Positions 1-6,704 of a stretch of DNA of 64,000 bases are shown in pieces. Within the stretch, counting starts at the first letter, position 1; each line of letters starts with the position of its first letter. Origin of the DNA: Natrinema salsiterrestre (GTDB taxonomy: Archaea; Halobacteriota; Halobacteria; Halobacteriales; Natrialbaceae); NCBI RefSeq assembly GCF_029502005.1, contig NZ_JAMQOT010000008.1, positions 1 through 64,000 on the forward strand, given 5' to 3'. The notes beneath the pieces were generated by a model that worked only from the letters and a program-made list of their open reading frames with translations, ran no database searches and was not told the origin of the DNA. The position numbers and the translations under genes are program-made.

Positions 1-1
1 A

Positions 2-118
2 TGGGTCGGCAGTCGGGCGAGCGTCAGAGGATGGATTGAACAGTTCGTACACTACTATAACACACAGCGACCGCACCAGTCACTCAACGGACAGACGCCA
101 GCGGAGGTGCTAAACTAG
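2..118 (+). pseudogene. C-terminal fragment of a DDE (rve-type) transposase
   Basis: Reading frame 2 is open from the window edge to a TAG at 116-118 and ends with a motif HYYNTQRPHQSLNGQTPAEV, the usual tail of integrase-core (rve) insertion-sequence transposases. The catalytic DDE part lies outside the window, so whether the element is complete cannot be judged. Its stop codon overlaps the 3' end of the opposing TrmB-like gene, which suggests that the element or its remnant interrupted that gene. The IS family (IS3, IS481 or IS6-like) is not resolved. Confidence 0.75.
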
Positions 119-423
119 ACAGTGCCCTTGAGGGTATCAATGCGATCAGTGTATTGCTTCGAAAGGGTCTGTGTCGCCTCATCAATGCTCACAGCGCGAT
201 AGACCTGTGGACTTGAATGTTGTACTTCGACCAACCCCTTTGACTCCAGTACCCGAATCGCATCGTACACTCTCGTCCGGGGTACTTCCGAAGTTTCGTG
301 GATCTCCTTCGCTGTGCCGGTCGGAAGTTGATTTAGTGCCACGAAACAGCGAGCTTCGTACTCCTGTAGCCCGAGTTCTTGCAACAAATCAATCGCTTCT
401 TGTATCGGTTCATTCCCGCTCAT
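115..423 (-). pseudogene. TrmB-family transcriptional regulator, truncated after the DNA-binding domain
   Basis: The product has 102 residues with a TrmB-type winged helix: LGLQEYEARCFVALNQL, then a recognition-helix region VPRTRVYDAIRVLESKGLV and the start of a coiled region. Family members usually continue for another 150 or more residues with an effector domain. Here the frame stops exactly where the transposase tail begins, so the C-terminal half is missing. The ATG is supported by an AT-rich TATA-like stretch (about 443-451) some 25 bases upstream, as in leaderless haloarchaeal genes. It may still bind DNA, but ligand control is probably lost. It could also be a naturally short paralogue. 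Confidence 0.7.
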
Positions 424-828
424 GGCCCAACCACGTACATAATCGAACAGTTTGGATACGGTCTGTAGGTGGAAAAGGGGTTGGTTCCTGTCTCGTGAAA
501 GCGTAGCAAGAAACAGTAAGTCGCCTCATTCACTGTTACTCACTTCCTCACACAATCTATTTAGAACTCCCCCAGAAACGAAAGGGTGGCGAGTCCTGTT
601 ACTGGCCCAACCACGACGGGACTCGCCATTTCCCACCGCGAATAATTTTGTAATCCCTCAGAACACTGTGATAACCAGTAGCGAGAGCACCGTTATCAGA
701 ATCACTACCTACTGTTCAGCGAAAGTTAACGTAGTTATCTGAAAATTCCCAATAGGTATGAAGGCTGCTTTGTAACCCGTTTTTTCACATCATATGTGTC
801 CTATATAGAAGGTTTATTGCTACCATCG
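424..828. other. 405-base non-coding stretch with a 13-bp direct repeat and an inverted repeat
   Basis: No convincing gene is seen. The 13-mer TGGCCCAACCACG occurs at 423-435 (across the TrmB start) and again at 603-615. The second copy sits in the 22-base loop of a 10-bp perfect inverted repeat, TGGCGAGTCC (587-596) and GGACTCGCCA (619-628). This could be remnant IS-end or regulatory DNA. Confidence 0.5.
587..628. repeat. 10-bp inverted repeat with 22-base loop
   Basis: The arms TGGCGAGTCC (587-596) and GGACTCGCCA (619-628) are perfectly complementary. The loop contains the second copy of the 13-mer also found at 423-435. It may be an operator, a transcript hairpin, or the subterminal hairpin of a lost mobile element. 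Confidence 0.5.
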
Positions 829-1263
829 ATGTCCCTCATCACAGAAGACATGACGCGCAAACCACCAGTAGTGACTGACGGCGCTGGACGATCAGATCGT
901 CATACTGAGGCCGCCCGCACTGCCACTCAGAGACTGATTGCTGAACGGAATGATCATGACGGCCCACTGGACGAGAGTCAGTTCGTTGAGGCTGTCGTCC
1001 GAGCAACGGGACTTGACCCCACCGATACTGTTCTCATCACTGATAGTGCTGACTCCAGAGATTCATTGTCGAAACGAGTTCTCCTGCCACCGACGGGAGA
1101 CTCAGAGCAAATCGAGACTGCGCGATACATGTTCGATAACCGATTTGATGGTGCCTTCCATCAGCACGAACCATCCCCTCAGCAGTCGATAGAATCACCT
1201 GATCAGCAATCGACGAAGTTACGATGGGAACAAATCCGGAACCGACTTGCAGAATTATGGTAA
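829..1263 (+). CDS. hypothetical acidic protein (144 aa)
   Basis: I do not recognise the family. The frame is open further upstream to a GTG at 796, but a TATA-like ctatata at 800-806 lies about 26 bases before the ATG at 829, so a leaderless start at 829 is preferred; another ATG at 850 is possible. The product is hydrophilic, with a basic-acidic N-terminus, a middle segment around residues 45-75 (FVEAVVRATGLDPTDTVLI) that could be a small folded domain, and a low-complexity Gln/Ser-rich tail ending in a short helix. No Cys, membrane segment or signal is present. It stands alone in the accessory region. Confidence 0.55.
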   Translation: MSLITEDMTRKPPVVTDGAGRSDRHTEAARTATQRLIAERNDHDGPLDESQFVEAVVRATGLDPTDTVLITDSADSRDSLSKRVLLPPTGDSEQIETARYMFDNRFDGAFHQHEPSPQQSIESPDQQSTKLRWEQIRNRLAELW

Positions 1264-1319
1264 TATCACAGAAGGAGATTTTTTAATGAAGGAGGTGGGA
1301 AACAAAATATGATTTGATA

Positions 1320-1613
1320 CTACTCCGCTGGTTGGACTTCAAGATGAGCAGATAGAATTTCCAAGAGGGGTTTTATTTCTTCAAACCTCGGTCCTTGTTC
1401 TACAGCGTTTATACTCTGTTGCCAGTTGATGAAACCGTATTCATCCAATTTGGGAAGATGGCAGTGTTGGTACTCGATTTTACTTGTATCTGGTGGTGAA
1501 TCGTGTTCTATCGGCAAATCCGTTTGTGGAGTATCCTCTATCAAGGTGAATAACAGCCGTCTCCGTTGGCCATCTGCCAATGCGTCAAACATCTTGTCGG
1601 TAGCCTGAATCAT
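1320..1613 (-). CDS. winged-helix regulator, resembles haloarchaeal DUF7344
   Basis: The 97-residue product opens with an alpha-helical MFDALADGQRRRLLFTLIE segment, typical of the short haloarchaeal winged-helix family now called DUF7344, followed by a winged segment YQHCHLPKLDEYGFINW and a terminal helix ending in HLEVQPAE. Such proteins are probably DNA-binding, although targets are unknown. A GTG at 1637 is in frame, but the TATA-like tttataac at 1641-1648 is too close to it; the ATG at 1613 lies at the distance expected for a transcript starting near 1617. The gene is monocistronic, with no partner next to it. Confidence 0.7.
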   Translation of the reverse strand: MIQATDKMFDALADGQRRRLLFTLIEDTPQTDLPIEHDSPPDTSKIEYQHCHLPKLDEYGFINWQQSINAVEQGPRFEEIKPLLEILSAHLEVQPAE

Positions 1614-1865
1614 TTCAAGAGTGGCTATGTCCAGCACAGGTTTATAACCTCCCCTGATTCACTCAAATCTGAGTTTTGATTATCTGGGTGAAACATACCC
1701 AAGTCCGTTCAGTTCGCAGACCTACTTATCGGCGTGTGCACTGTAGAAATGGGCGAAATCAATACCGTGGGAAGCGTTCTGTGACACCCTTGTAATAGTG
1801 CAACTCTTCGCCCCATATGGTTCCAGTCCAGCGTCGGACATGGTGACCGAGTCGATATAGGAGAC

Positions 1866-2153
1866 TCATCGCTCATCCACCTCCTCGTTGAGTTCCACGT
1901 CCCGAGCGGGTGGGAGATCGTGGTTGTAGGAGATCAGCGCGTCGGCAGCCCCAACCTCGATTTCGTCCGTGCGCAGGACGATCACGTGCTGCTCGCCATC
2001 CCGATCAACGACATCGAATACGCAGCCCATGTCTATGCGCTGCATCCCCTCCGTATACCGCTCGCGAGCGTAGCGCACATGATTCCGTACTCGAGAGTCA
2101 TGTCGAATCCCCTCCGTTAAGATTGCCCTCGGTAAGCGGGACGAGTGTATCAT
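1866..2153 (-). CDS. hypothetical small protein, last gene of a four-gene operon
   Basis: I do not recognise the family. The frame gives 95 residues from the ATG at 2153, overlapping the upstream CxxC gene by 56 bases. An in-frame GTG at 2078, just after the upstream stop at 2098, would give 70 residues and fits operon spacing better. The sequence includes GCVFDVVDRDGEQHVIVLR and EVGAADALISYNHDLPP, a beta-rich pattern with an acidic end. There is no signal peptide, membrane span or metal motif. It is co-transcribed with the three genes to its right, all of unknown function, in a probable mobile-element remnant. Confidence 0.5.
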   Translation of the reverse strand: MIHSSRLPRAILTEGIRHDSRVRNHVRYARERYTEGMQRIDMGCVFDVVDRDGEQHVIVLRTDEIEVGAADALISYNHDLPPARDVELNEEVDER

Positions 2154-2307
2154 TATCGCGTACGTGCTCGGGCGCGTGCGTTAACACGTCAGGATCAGGC
2201 GCATGGCACTCCCAGCAGAGGTAGATTACTTCGTTTGCTTCCTCGTCGAAATCGTCGTGCATCTCCCATTCTTGCTCGAGGGAGCCACACAGATCACACG
2301 GCATCAT
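2098..2307 (-). CDS. small CxxC zinc-ribbon-like protein (69 aa)
   Basis: Two CxxC pairs, CDLC at residues 4-7 and CWEC near 31-34, flank an acidic helix and should bind one zinc ion. This is the usual build of the many sub-10-kDa zinc proteins of haloarchaea and their viruses. The start is ATG at 2307, or the second ATG at 2304, overlapping the TGA of the preceding gene (ATGA), which implies translational coupling. The C-terminal part is hydrophilic and probably flexible. A role in DNA or protein binding is plausible but not shown by the sequence. Confidence 0.6.
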   Translation of the reverse strand: MMPCDLCGSLEQEWEMHDDFDEEANEVIYLCWECHAPDPDVLTHAPEHVRDNDTLVPLTEGNLNGGDST

Positions 2308-2768
2308 TGATCATCACCTCCGAGAGGTGGATGCTCAAGAGCATACTTCACCGCCTCGCCTGTTCCCTCGTCATTATGCGCGATCACGAGCGCGGGTACT
2401 GCGTTCACGCGTACGTTATCCGTCGTGTCTACGAGCCGTCCATGGCCCTCGACATACGTCGCACTAAGCGGGAGCGCAAGACCACCACCCTGTCGGTGCG
2501 GTCGGACGGTCGACGATGGAACATCACGTGCGTCAACCCCAAAATGTGTCGCGACAATATCCAGATGCTCCGCGACAGTCACGATATCGAGTTTTTCGAA
2601 ATCGTAGTATAAGACGATCACTCCACCGTTCCGGTGAAGACAGAACGAGTGGACGTGTGTCGACCGCTTCTCCACTTCACCGTTCTCAATTCGGCCAATT
2701 TCAGCGGTCGCGCACTGTGAGGTCGCCTGCACGATTACCGTGTCACCGGATTCGCGTACTGACACCAT
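2304..2768 (-). CDS. hypothetical protein (154 aa), coupled operon gene
   Basis: The frame is open 27 codons further upstream, but the ATG at 2768 lies one base after the TAA of the preceding gene and begins MVSVRESGDTVIVQATSQ, a folded-looking beta-strand start, so it is chosen. The protein looks like a compact mixed alpha/beta domain (GGVIVLYYDFEKLDIVTVAEH, then DARDVPSSTVRPH) with an acidic end. No family is recognised. The two Cys residues do not form a metal motif. Tight spacing on both sides places it in the 3327-1866 operon. Confidence 0.55.
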   Translation of the reverse strand: MVSVRESGDTVIVQATSQCATAEIGRIENGEVEKRSTHVHSFCLHRNGGVIVLYYDFEKLDIVTVAEHLDIVATHFGVDARDVPSSTVRPHRQGGGLALPLSATYVEGHGRLVDTTDNVRVNAVPALVIAHNDEGTGEAVKYALEHPPLGGDDQ

Positions 2769-2769
2769 T

Positions 2770-3327
2770 TTATTCACCCCCGCTGAGCGTGTAGTAGACG
2801 CGGAACTCGTGGAGATGATCAGGTATCTCGATATACCTACTGGTGACATCAGACACCCCTCCCTCGAGCAACGCCTGCTCGGTGACCTCTATCACGTGTT
2901 CGGGATCGCACTCAAACCACTCGTGTAGGTCCTCGATTTCATCTGCGTGTTCCTTTTCAGGGATAGCGCGGTACTCCACGCGGTGCGCGACGTCCGTCAC
3001 TTGGATCTCACCCGCGTCCCTGATATTCCACGCGGAGCGGGTGCCGTCCTCATTATAGTAGTCATCGCGCCGCGTTGCATAGGCACACACCCCCTCGTCG
3101 AGGTCCACGAGCATCCCGCGCAGGACGTTGCCACGGTAGCGATCAGTCCCTACGACGAGATACTCTGCGTTTGGCTGATACTGAGTGCCGCCCTTACGTA
3201 CGACCGCGGGGTCAACGGCAACCTTCGGATCTGTGATATAGTCTTCCGCGATAAACTCGTGCTGCGTTGCGTCTGTTTGCTGCTCGGTGCGTCCATCATC
3301 GTCCGCATCAGTGTTCTGATCCATCAT
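2770..3327 (-). CDS. hypothetical acidic protein (185 aa), first gene of operon
   Basis: This is the promoter-proximal gene of a four-gene leftward operon. The ATG at 3327 (or 3324) has an A/T-rich TATA-like element around 3353-3361, about 28 bases upstream. Residues 1-30 are disordered and rich in Asp and Gln. The rest contains a beta-rich block (YLVVGTDRYRGNVLRGMLVD) and a helical C-terminal part around EDLHEWFECDPEHVIEV. I do not recognise the family. Like its neighbours it has no membrane segment or signal and seems specific to accessory DNA. Confidence 0.55.
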   Translation of the reverse strand: MMDQNTDADDDGRTEQQTDATQHEFIAEDYITDPKVAVDPAVVRKGGTQYQPNAEYLVVGTDRYRGNVLRGMLVDLDEGVCAYATRRDDYYNEDGTRSAWNIRDAGEIQVTDVAHRVEYRAIPEKEHADEIEDLHEWFECDPEHVIEVTEQALLEGGVSDVTSRYIEIPDHLHEFRVYYTLSGGE

Positions 3328-3592
3328 TGCAATTAGTAGTATGCGTCATACCCCAATAAGTTTAACGATGGGAAGTATTGTAACAAACGTAGACACAGAA
3401 TACTGTAACCCTGATCATTACGGGAGGATTAGTTAGTCCCTCGCCTTATCGCATCATCGTCAACCCACAGACGATTACACAATTGATCAACCCAAAACGC
3501 ACGCATGGTACTGCACGACGCTTACGATAACAAATCCGAAGCATCGAACATGCTGTTCAATACTTTTAAACCTTGATGTACTTTATATATGT

Positions 3593-3778
3593 ATGTCTGG
3601 CACTTGCACAATAAGCGTTGACAAGCGCACATATGACAACTTACATCTGACGCTCTGGATCGAAAATGACGTCTGCACTTTTGCTTCATATGACGAAGTC
3701 AATCAGGCCATCCTCGAGACTGCAATGAACCACCCGGGATTAGTGATCGAGACGCTCGAGGAGATCAAGTACGGATAG
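3593..3778 (+). CDS. hypothetical small protein (61 aa)
   Basis: A short open frame starts MSGTCTISVDKRTYDNL. A TATA-like cttttaaa near 3563-3570 lies about 26 bases before the ATG at 3593, as expected for a leaderless transcript. Sequence features suggest a small beta-alpha fold with a final helix ending IETLEEIKYG. The strongly promoter-like upstream DNA makes it more likely to be real than most ORFs of this length. Function is unknown; it sits between two leftward operons. Confidence 0.5.
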   Translation: MSGTCTISVDKRTYDNLHLTLWIENDVCTFASYDEVNQAILETAMNHPGLVIETLEEIKYG

Positions 3779-3796
3779 CTGCTGACGGCCGTAGCC

Positions 3797-4048
3797 CTAT
3801 TCGTTTTCCGCCTTGTTCGCTCTATCCAAAATATTATCCACAACCTCAGAAAGTTCTCTGTCCTTAGCGCCTTCCTCAAGCCGTTCTTCTAATGATTCTT
3901 GGACGTGCTCCAACTCATACTTCAATTGTGAAGCGGCATATGATTCGTCAGGGTAGATATACTGGTCTGGACCCTCATTCACCATTTCAAGATACTCATC
4001 TAATGCCTTCACTGCCTCCCCCAACTTCATGACCTCATCAGATACCAT
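3797..4048 (-). CDS. hypothetical coiled-coil protein (83 aa)
   Basis: The product is almost wholly helical, with heptad-like spacing in YELEHVQESLEERLEEG and a Lys/Glu-rich end. The frame is open further upstream, but the first 29 codons of that longer version cover the intergenic DNA and the end of the 47-residue membrane gene; the ATG at 4048 (MVSDEVMKLGEAVKALDEYL) is the sensible start. It is the last gene of a leftward four-gene operon. A structural or regulatory partner role is possible; no family is recognised. Confidence 0.55.
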   Translation of the reverse strand: MVSDEVMKLGEAVKALDEYLEMVNEGPDQYIYPDESYAASQLKYELEHVQESLEERLEEGAKDRELSEVVDNILDRANKAENE

Positions 4049-4089
4049 ACATGGTCTATCTAGCAGGCTGACAATAAACCCACTGCAGT

Positions 4090-4233
4090 CTAAGCGAATA
4101 TGATAACGATAGCAACACATATGACAGTCAACCATATGACCACGTGGAACAGCAATCGGAGCGCAAATCCCAACACCCGGGGAAGCGTAATCAGAAGCAG
4201 CAGTCCAATCACAGTCAATGCAGCTAACGACAT
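4090..4233 (-). CDS. small two-helix membrane protein (47 aa)
   Basis: A short ORF from ATG at 4233 to TAG at 4090 fills the gap between its operon neighbours. It encodes two hydrophobic stretches: MSLAALTVIGLLLLITLP, and after a short Arg-containing turn (GFALRLLFH) VVIWLTVICVAIVIIF. This is a membrane hairpin with a basic turn. The 9-base spacing from the stop of the upstream gene at 4243 and the clean hydrophobic pattern argue that it is real. Size and topology recall holin-like or small regulatory membrane proteins of viruses and plasmids, but no homology is claimed. Confidence 0.5.
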   Translation of the reverse strand: MSLAALTVIGLLLLITLPRVLGFALRLLFHVVIWLTVICVAIVIIFA

Positions 4234-4242
4234 GAGATTAGG

Positions 4243-4479
4243 CTAAATCAGCAGAATCTGTTCATCACAATCCGGGTTCTTACAGGACGGAGTATCAGTC
4301 CGCTCTGCGTCGAAATAGAATGCTGAATGACTGCAACACTGACATGTCGCTTTGGCAACGTAGTGCATCAAGATACGTACTTTCAGGTCTTCAGGTATCG
4401 CATCTACATCATCTAACTGCCGCTCAATCTCCGACGGCTGGTCTGCATCGAAGTGACGGTGTTTCTCGATATCTTGCAT
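4243..4479 (-). CDS. small CxxC zinc-type protein (78 aa)
   Basis: Four or more Cys residues (CQCC near residue 46, then C and C in PSCKNPDCDE near the end) form a likely zinc ribbon after an acidic helical N-terminal half. The gene starts 6 bases after the stop of the upstream gene, so both are likely on one transcript. There is no other recognisable domain. Proteins of this kind in haloarchaeal accessory DNA often act in DNA or RNA binding; here that is only an inference. Confidence 0.55.
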   Translation of the reverse strand: MQDIEKHRHFDADQPSEIERQLDDVDAIPEDLKVRILMHYVAKATCQCCSHSAFYFDAERTDTPSCKNPDCDEQILLI

Positions 4480-4485
4480 GGAATC

Positions 4486-4698
4486 TCACCGCCACGTTCC
4501 ATCATCGCCCTTGGTCAAATCAACGATCTCGTGATTAGTCACTGCAGCCCAATCCTCGGAGAAATGCGAGTATTCGTTGTGGCATGCATTCACGACCGTC
4601 TCGAGCGAGTCAGACGGTGACCCTCGCACCTCGACCGTCAACTCGTCCGATGACTGGCGAATCACACATCTCGGCCCGGGGACGTTCTGATTCGACAT
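4486..4698 (-). CDS. hypothetical protein (70 aa), HalOD1-like, first gene of operon
   Basis: The promoter-proximal gene of the 4698-3797 operon. A TATA-like element near 4727-4732 lies about 30 bases upstream of the ATG, consistent with a leaderless start. The product begins MSNQNVPGPRC and contains EVRGSPSDSLETVVNACHNE, then a Trp-containing C-terminal part. The first half is reminiscent of small haloarchaeal output-domain proteins (HalOD1 type), but the resemblance is weak. It shares the bases TTGCA immediately before its ATG with the operon starting at 3327. Confidence 0.5.
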   Translation of the reverse strand: MSNQNVPGPRCVIRQSSDELTVEVRGSPSDSLETVVNACHNEYSHFSEDWAAVTNHEIVDLTKGDDGTWR

Positions 4699-4867
4699 TG
4701 CAATAGGACATGTGTGCGGGATCGTACTTATACAGACGACTATTTTTCACAAATATACTACCACTACCAATTATGTGATCTTAATAATTAGAAGAAGTGA
4801 AATTCTTTGAAATGAACTCGTCCTCATCAAGAGCGCTTATGCAGGAGAGTGTGCGAGCAGGAATTGC

Positions 4868-5128
4868 ATGGTCGAAGAACACACCACAAAATGCGATGAA
4901 TGTATAGACGACGTGGAACAGGGCGATATAATACTATACATACTCCCCGAGAATATAGCAAACGACGAATACGACGGCGAAGAAATCGTCGGGGGTGTTG
5001 TGAACGTGTGGAGAGCAGAAGACGAAGACAACCATTTTGGCGAGACGACACTGAACGTGAAGTCTGGAGCCTACATCCAGATTACGTCGGATGACTTCGT
5101 GCAGATTCAAGAGAAGCAGGCATTCTGA
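4868..5128 (+). CDS. hypothetical acidic protein (86 aa)
   Basis: The ORF begins MVEEHTTKCDECIDDVEQGD, with one CxxC pair, and is otherwise very acidic with a beta-rich end. A cttat element near 4836-4840 is about 29 bases before the ATG, as in leaderless haloarchaeal genes. No family is recognised. It is the last protein gene before tRNA-Arg and thus lies at the edge of the accessory island. Confidence 0.5.
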   Translation: MVEEHTTKCDECIDDVEQGDIILYILPENIANDEYDGEEIVGGVVNVWRAEDEDNHFGETTLNVKSGAYIQITSDDFVQIQEKQAF

Positions 5129-5342
5129 CCACTGGTAGAGCGATCAACACCAGCGATTATTGCTCCGTTCATAGTCCCGCAGACTAATCAAAGTATTATA
5201 GCGCAGTAACACGTCGTATCGGATGGAATCGCCAGACAGAGTAGAGCGCCGTCCTCAGCAATGACGGACACACTCTGCTTTGAGTGTGAAATAAAGTCCG
5301 ACCATCGAGCCGTCTATCGAATCTGATCGTCCTGTGGAGAAA

Positions 5343-5417
5343 CGGGCACGATGGGATTTGAACCCACGACCGTCGGATTAGAAGTCCGACGCTCTTTCCG
5401 GACTGAGCTACGCGCCC
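5343..5417 (-). tRNA. tRNA-Arg (anticodon TCT)
   Basis: On the minus strand the sequence folds as a cloverleaf: acceptor arm GGGCGCG/CGTGCCC (one G-U pair), anticodon stem TCGGA/TCCGA with loop CTTCTAA (anticodon TCT, reading AGA), and a T-arm with GGGTTCAAATCCC. Length is about 75 bases with no intron. CCA is not encoded. The tRNA 3' end points toward the low-GC accessory region at 1-5.2 kb, the usual orientation when an element integrates into a tRNA 3' end. No second copy of that 3' end is seen in the window. Confidence 0.95.
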
Positions 5418-5619
5418 TCGAGTCCGAATCCACGGTGGACCCTGATAAGCGGTGTGGATTTCCGTTTTCACCGGGCCGGTGAAACGCGATAGGATCGGAG
5501 CGGATCCCGGCGTAATCGAGGACAACGCCTCGAGCGACCGGTGAGTGCGGCGTCGGAGCCGCTCGCGACTCGAGCGCCGAACACAGCGTTTATGCACGTC
5601 TCGCCGGTACGTGTGCTCG

Positions 5620-6204
5620 ATGCACGTCATCGGAACGGTGGGGCTTCCCGGGAGCGGCAAGGGCGAGGCCGCCACCGTCGCACGCGAGGACGGAATCCCG
5701 GTGGTGACGATGGGCGACGTCGTCCGCCAGGAGACGGCCGACCGCGGGCTCGACCCCGCGAAGGACCACGGGACGGTCGCGCAGGCGCTGCGCGAGGAGA
5801 ACGGTCCGGCGGCGATCGCCGAGCGGTCGCTGCCGATGATCGAGGACCGCCTCGAGGCCCACGACACGGTGCTGGTCGACGGCATCCGCTCGGACATCGA
5901 GGTCGACGCCTTCGAGGAGCGCTTTGGCGACGCGTTCACGCTGATCAGTATCGAAGCCCCGTTCGAGGTCAGGGCCGAGCGGGTCGACGAGCGCGGCCGA
6001 GACGCCGGCGAGGCCGACGGCGGCGAGGGGCTGGCCGCCCGCGACGAGCGCGAACGGGGCTTCGGGATGGACGACGCGATGGATCGGGCCGACGTCGTCG
6101 TCGAGAACACCGACTCGCTCGAGGCGTTCCACGAGCGGATCCGATCGATCGTCCGGACCGGAACCGACGACGGGAAACACGCCGAGGCCGAAGCCGACCC
6201 ATGA
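5620..6204 (+). CDS. archaeal P-loop nucleotide kinase-like protein (UPF0200, CoaE-like)
   Basis: The 194-residue protein starts MHVIGTVGLPGSGKGEAATV, with a Walker A loop GLPGSGKG, and contains VLVDGIRSDIEVDAFE in the position of the substrate-binding/lid region of nucleoside-monophosphate-kinase folds. It matches the archaeal UPF0200 family, related to dephospho-CoA kinase; the true substrate is not established. The frame extends upstream, but the ATG at 5620 has a TATA-like tttatgc about 29 bases before it. Its TGA overlaps the ATG of the next gene (ATGA), so the two are translationally coupled. Confidence 0.85.
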   Translation: MHVIGTVGLPGSGKGEAATVAREDGIPVVTMGDVVRQETADRGLDPAKDHGTVAQALREENGPAAIAERSLPMIEDRLEAHDTVLVDGIRSDIEVDAFEERFGDAFTLISIEAPFEVRAERVDERGRDAGEADGGEGLAARDERERGFGMDDAMDRADVVVENTDSLEAFHERIRSIVRTGTDDGKHAEAEADP

Positions 6205-6614
6205 GCGAGATATACCGCGTCGACGTCGAGATCACGGCACCGGTCTACGACACCGAAGTCACGAGTCGCGTCGTCGACGCCGTCGCCAACGTCTTCCCAA
6301 ACGCCGACCTCGAGGAGGAGTTCAGCGAAGTTCGGGGCGAAACCCACACGCTCGATCACTTTTCGGACTTGCTCCACCGGCAGGAGATCCTCGATACCGC
6401 CCGGGGCGAGTTCTTCGCCAACCGCGACGGTGACACGTTCACCTTCGCGCTGAAGAAACAGGCGGCCTTCGAGGACTACGTCAATTTCTCGGTCGGCAAG
6501 CCGGACGAGCTCGGCGAGATCACCGTGCGAGTCCGGGTCGAGGAGCCGAGCCTCGAGGAGTACGTCGATCACATCGCGCCGCCGACCGAAGACGGCCGAC
6601 CGGTCGACGCCTGA
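6201..6614 (+). CDS. archaeal RNA-binding domain protein (UPF0201/DUF54 type)
   Basis: The 137-residue product begins MSEIYRVDVEITAPVYDTEV and has the fold pattern of the archaeal UPF0201 family (PF01877, annotated as RNA-binding): a beta-alpha-beta N-half around DAVANVFPNADLEEEF, a central LDHFSDLLHRQEILDTAR helix and a C-terminal beta part. Biochemical function is unknown. It starts inside the stop of the upstream kinase-like gene; this pairing is common in haloarchaeal genomes and implies co-expression. Confidence 0.85.
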   Translation: MSEIYRVDVEITAPVYDTEVTSRVVDAVANVFPNADLEEEFSEVRGETHTLDHFSDLLHRQEILDTARGEFFANRDGDTFTFALKKQAAFEDYVNFSVGKPDELGEITVRVRVEEPSLEEYVDHIAPPTEDGRPVDA

Positions 6615-6704
6615 TTCGACGGCGATTCGCGGCACCGTCGTTCGTGGTGTGTGGTAGCGTCAGTCATTGGGCACTGATAGGAATCGACGGCGAACGATGG
6701 TCGA

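Noticed and set aside
1638-1865. Possible insertion-sequence remnant between the winged-helix gene and the operon
   Set aside because: No recognisable transposase motif or terminal repeat could be found by eye.
4164-4172. CAAATCCCA, part of the tRNA-Arg T-arm, as a possible attachment site
   Set aside because: Only nine bases match, it is inside a probable coding gene, and flanking bases differ from the tRNA. No convincing att repeat was found in the window.
4827-5051. Minus-strand frames of 64-74 codons opposite the gene at 4868
   Set aside because: Their products are Arg/Ser/Cys-rich and lack a promoter, while the plus-strand gene has a leaderless promoter and acidic composition.
5196-6635. 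Long minus-strand frame of 479 codons across tRNA-Arg and two genes
   Set aside because: It is antisense to a kinase-like gene and an RNA-binding gene with clear motifs, includes a tRNA, and its product is Ser/Arg-rich without domain signs. It is a GC-rich shadow.
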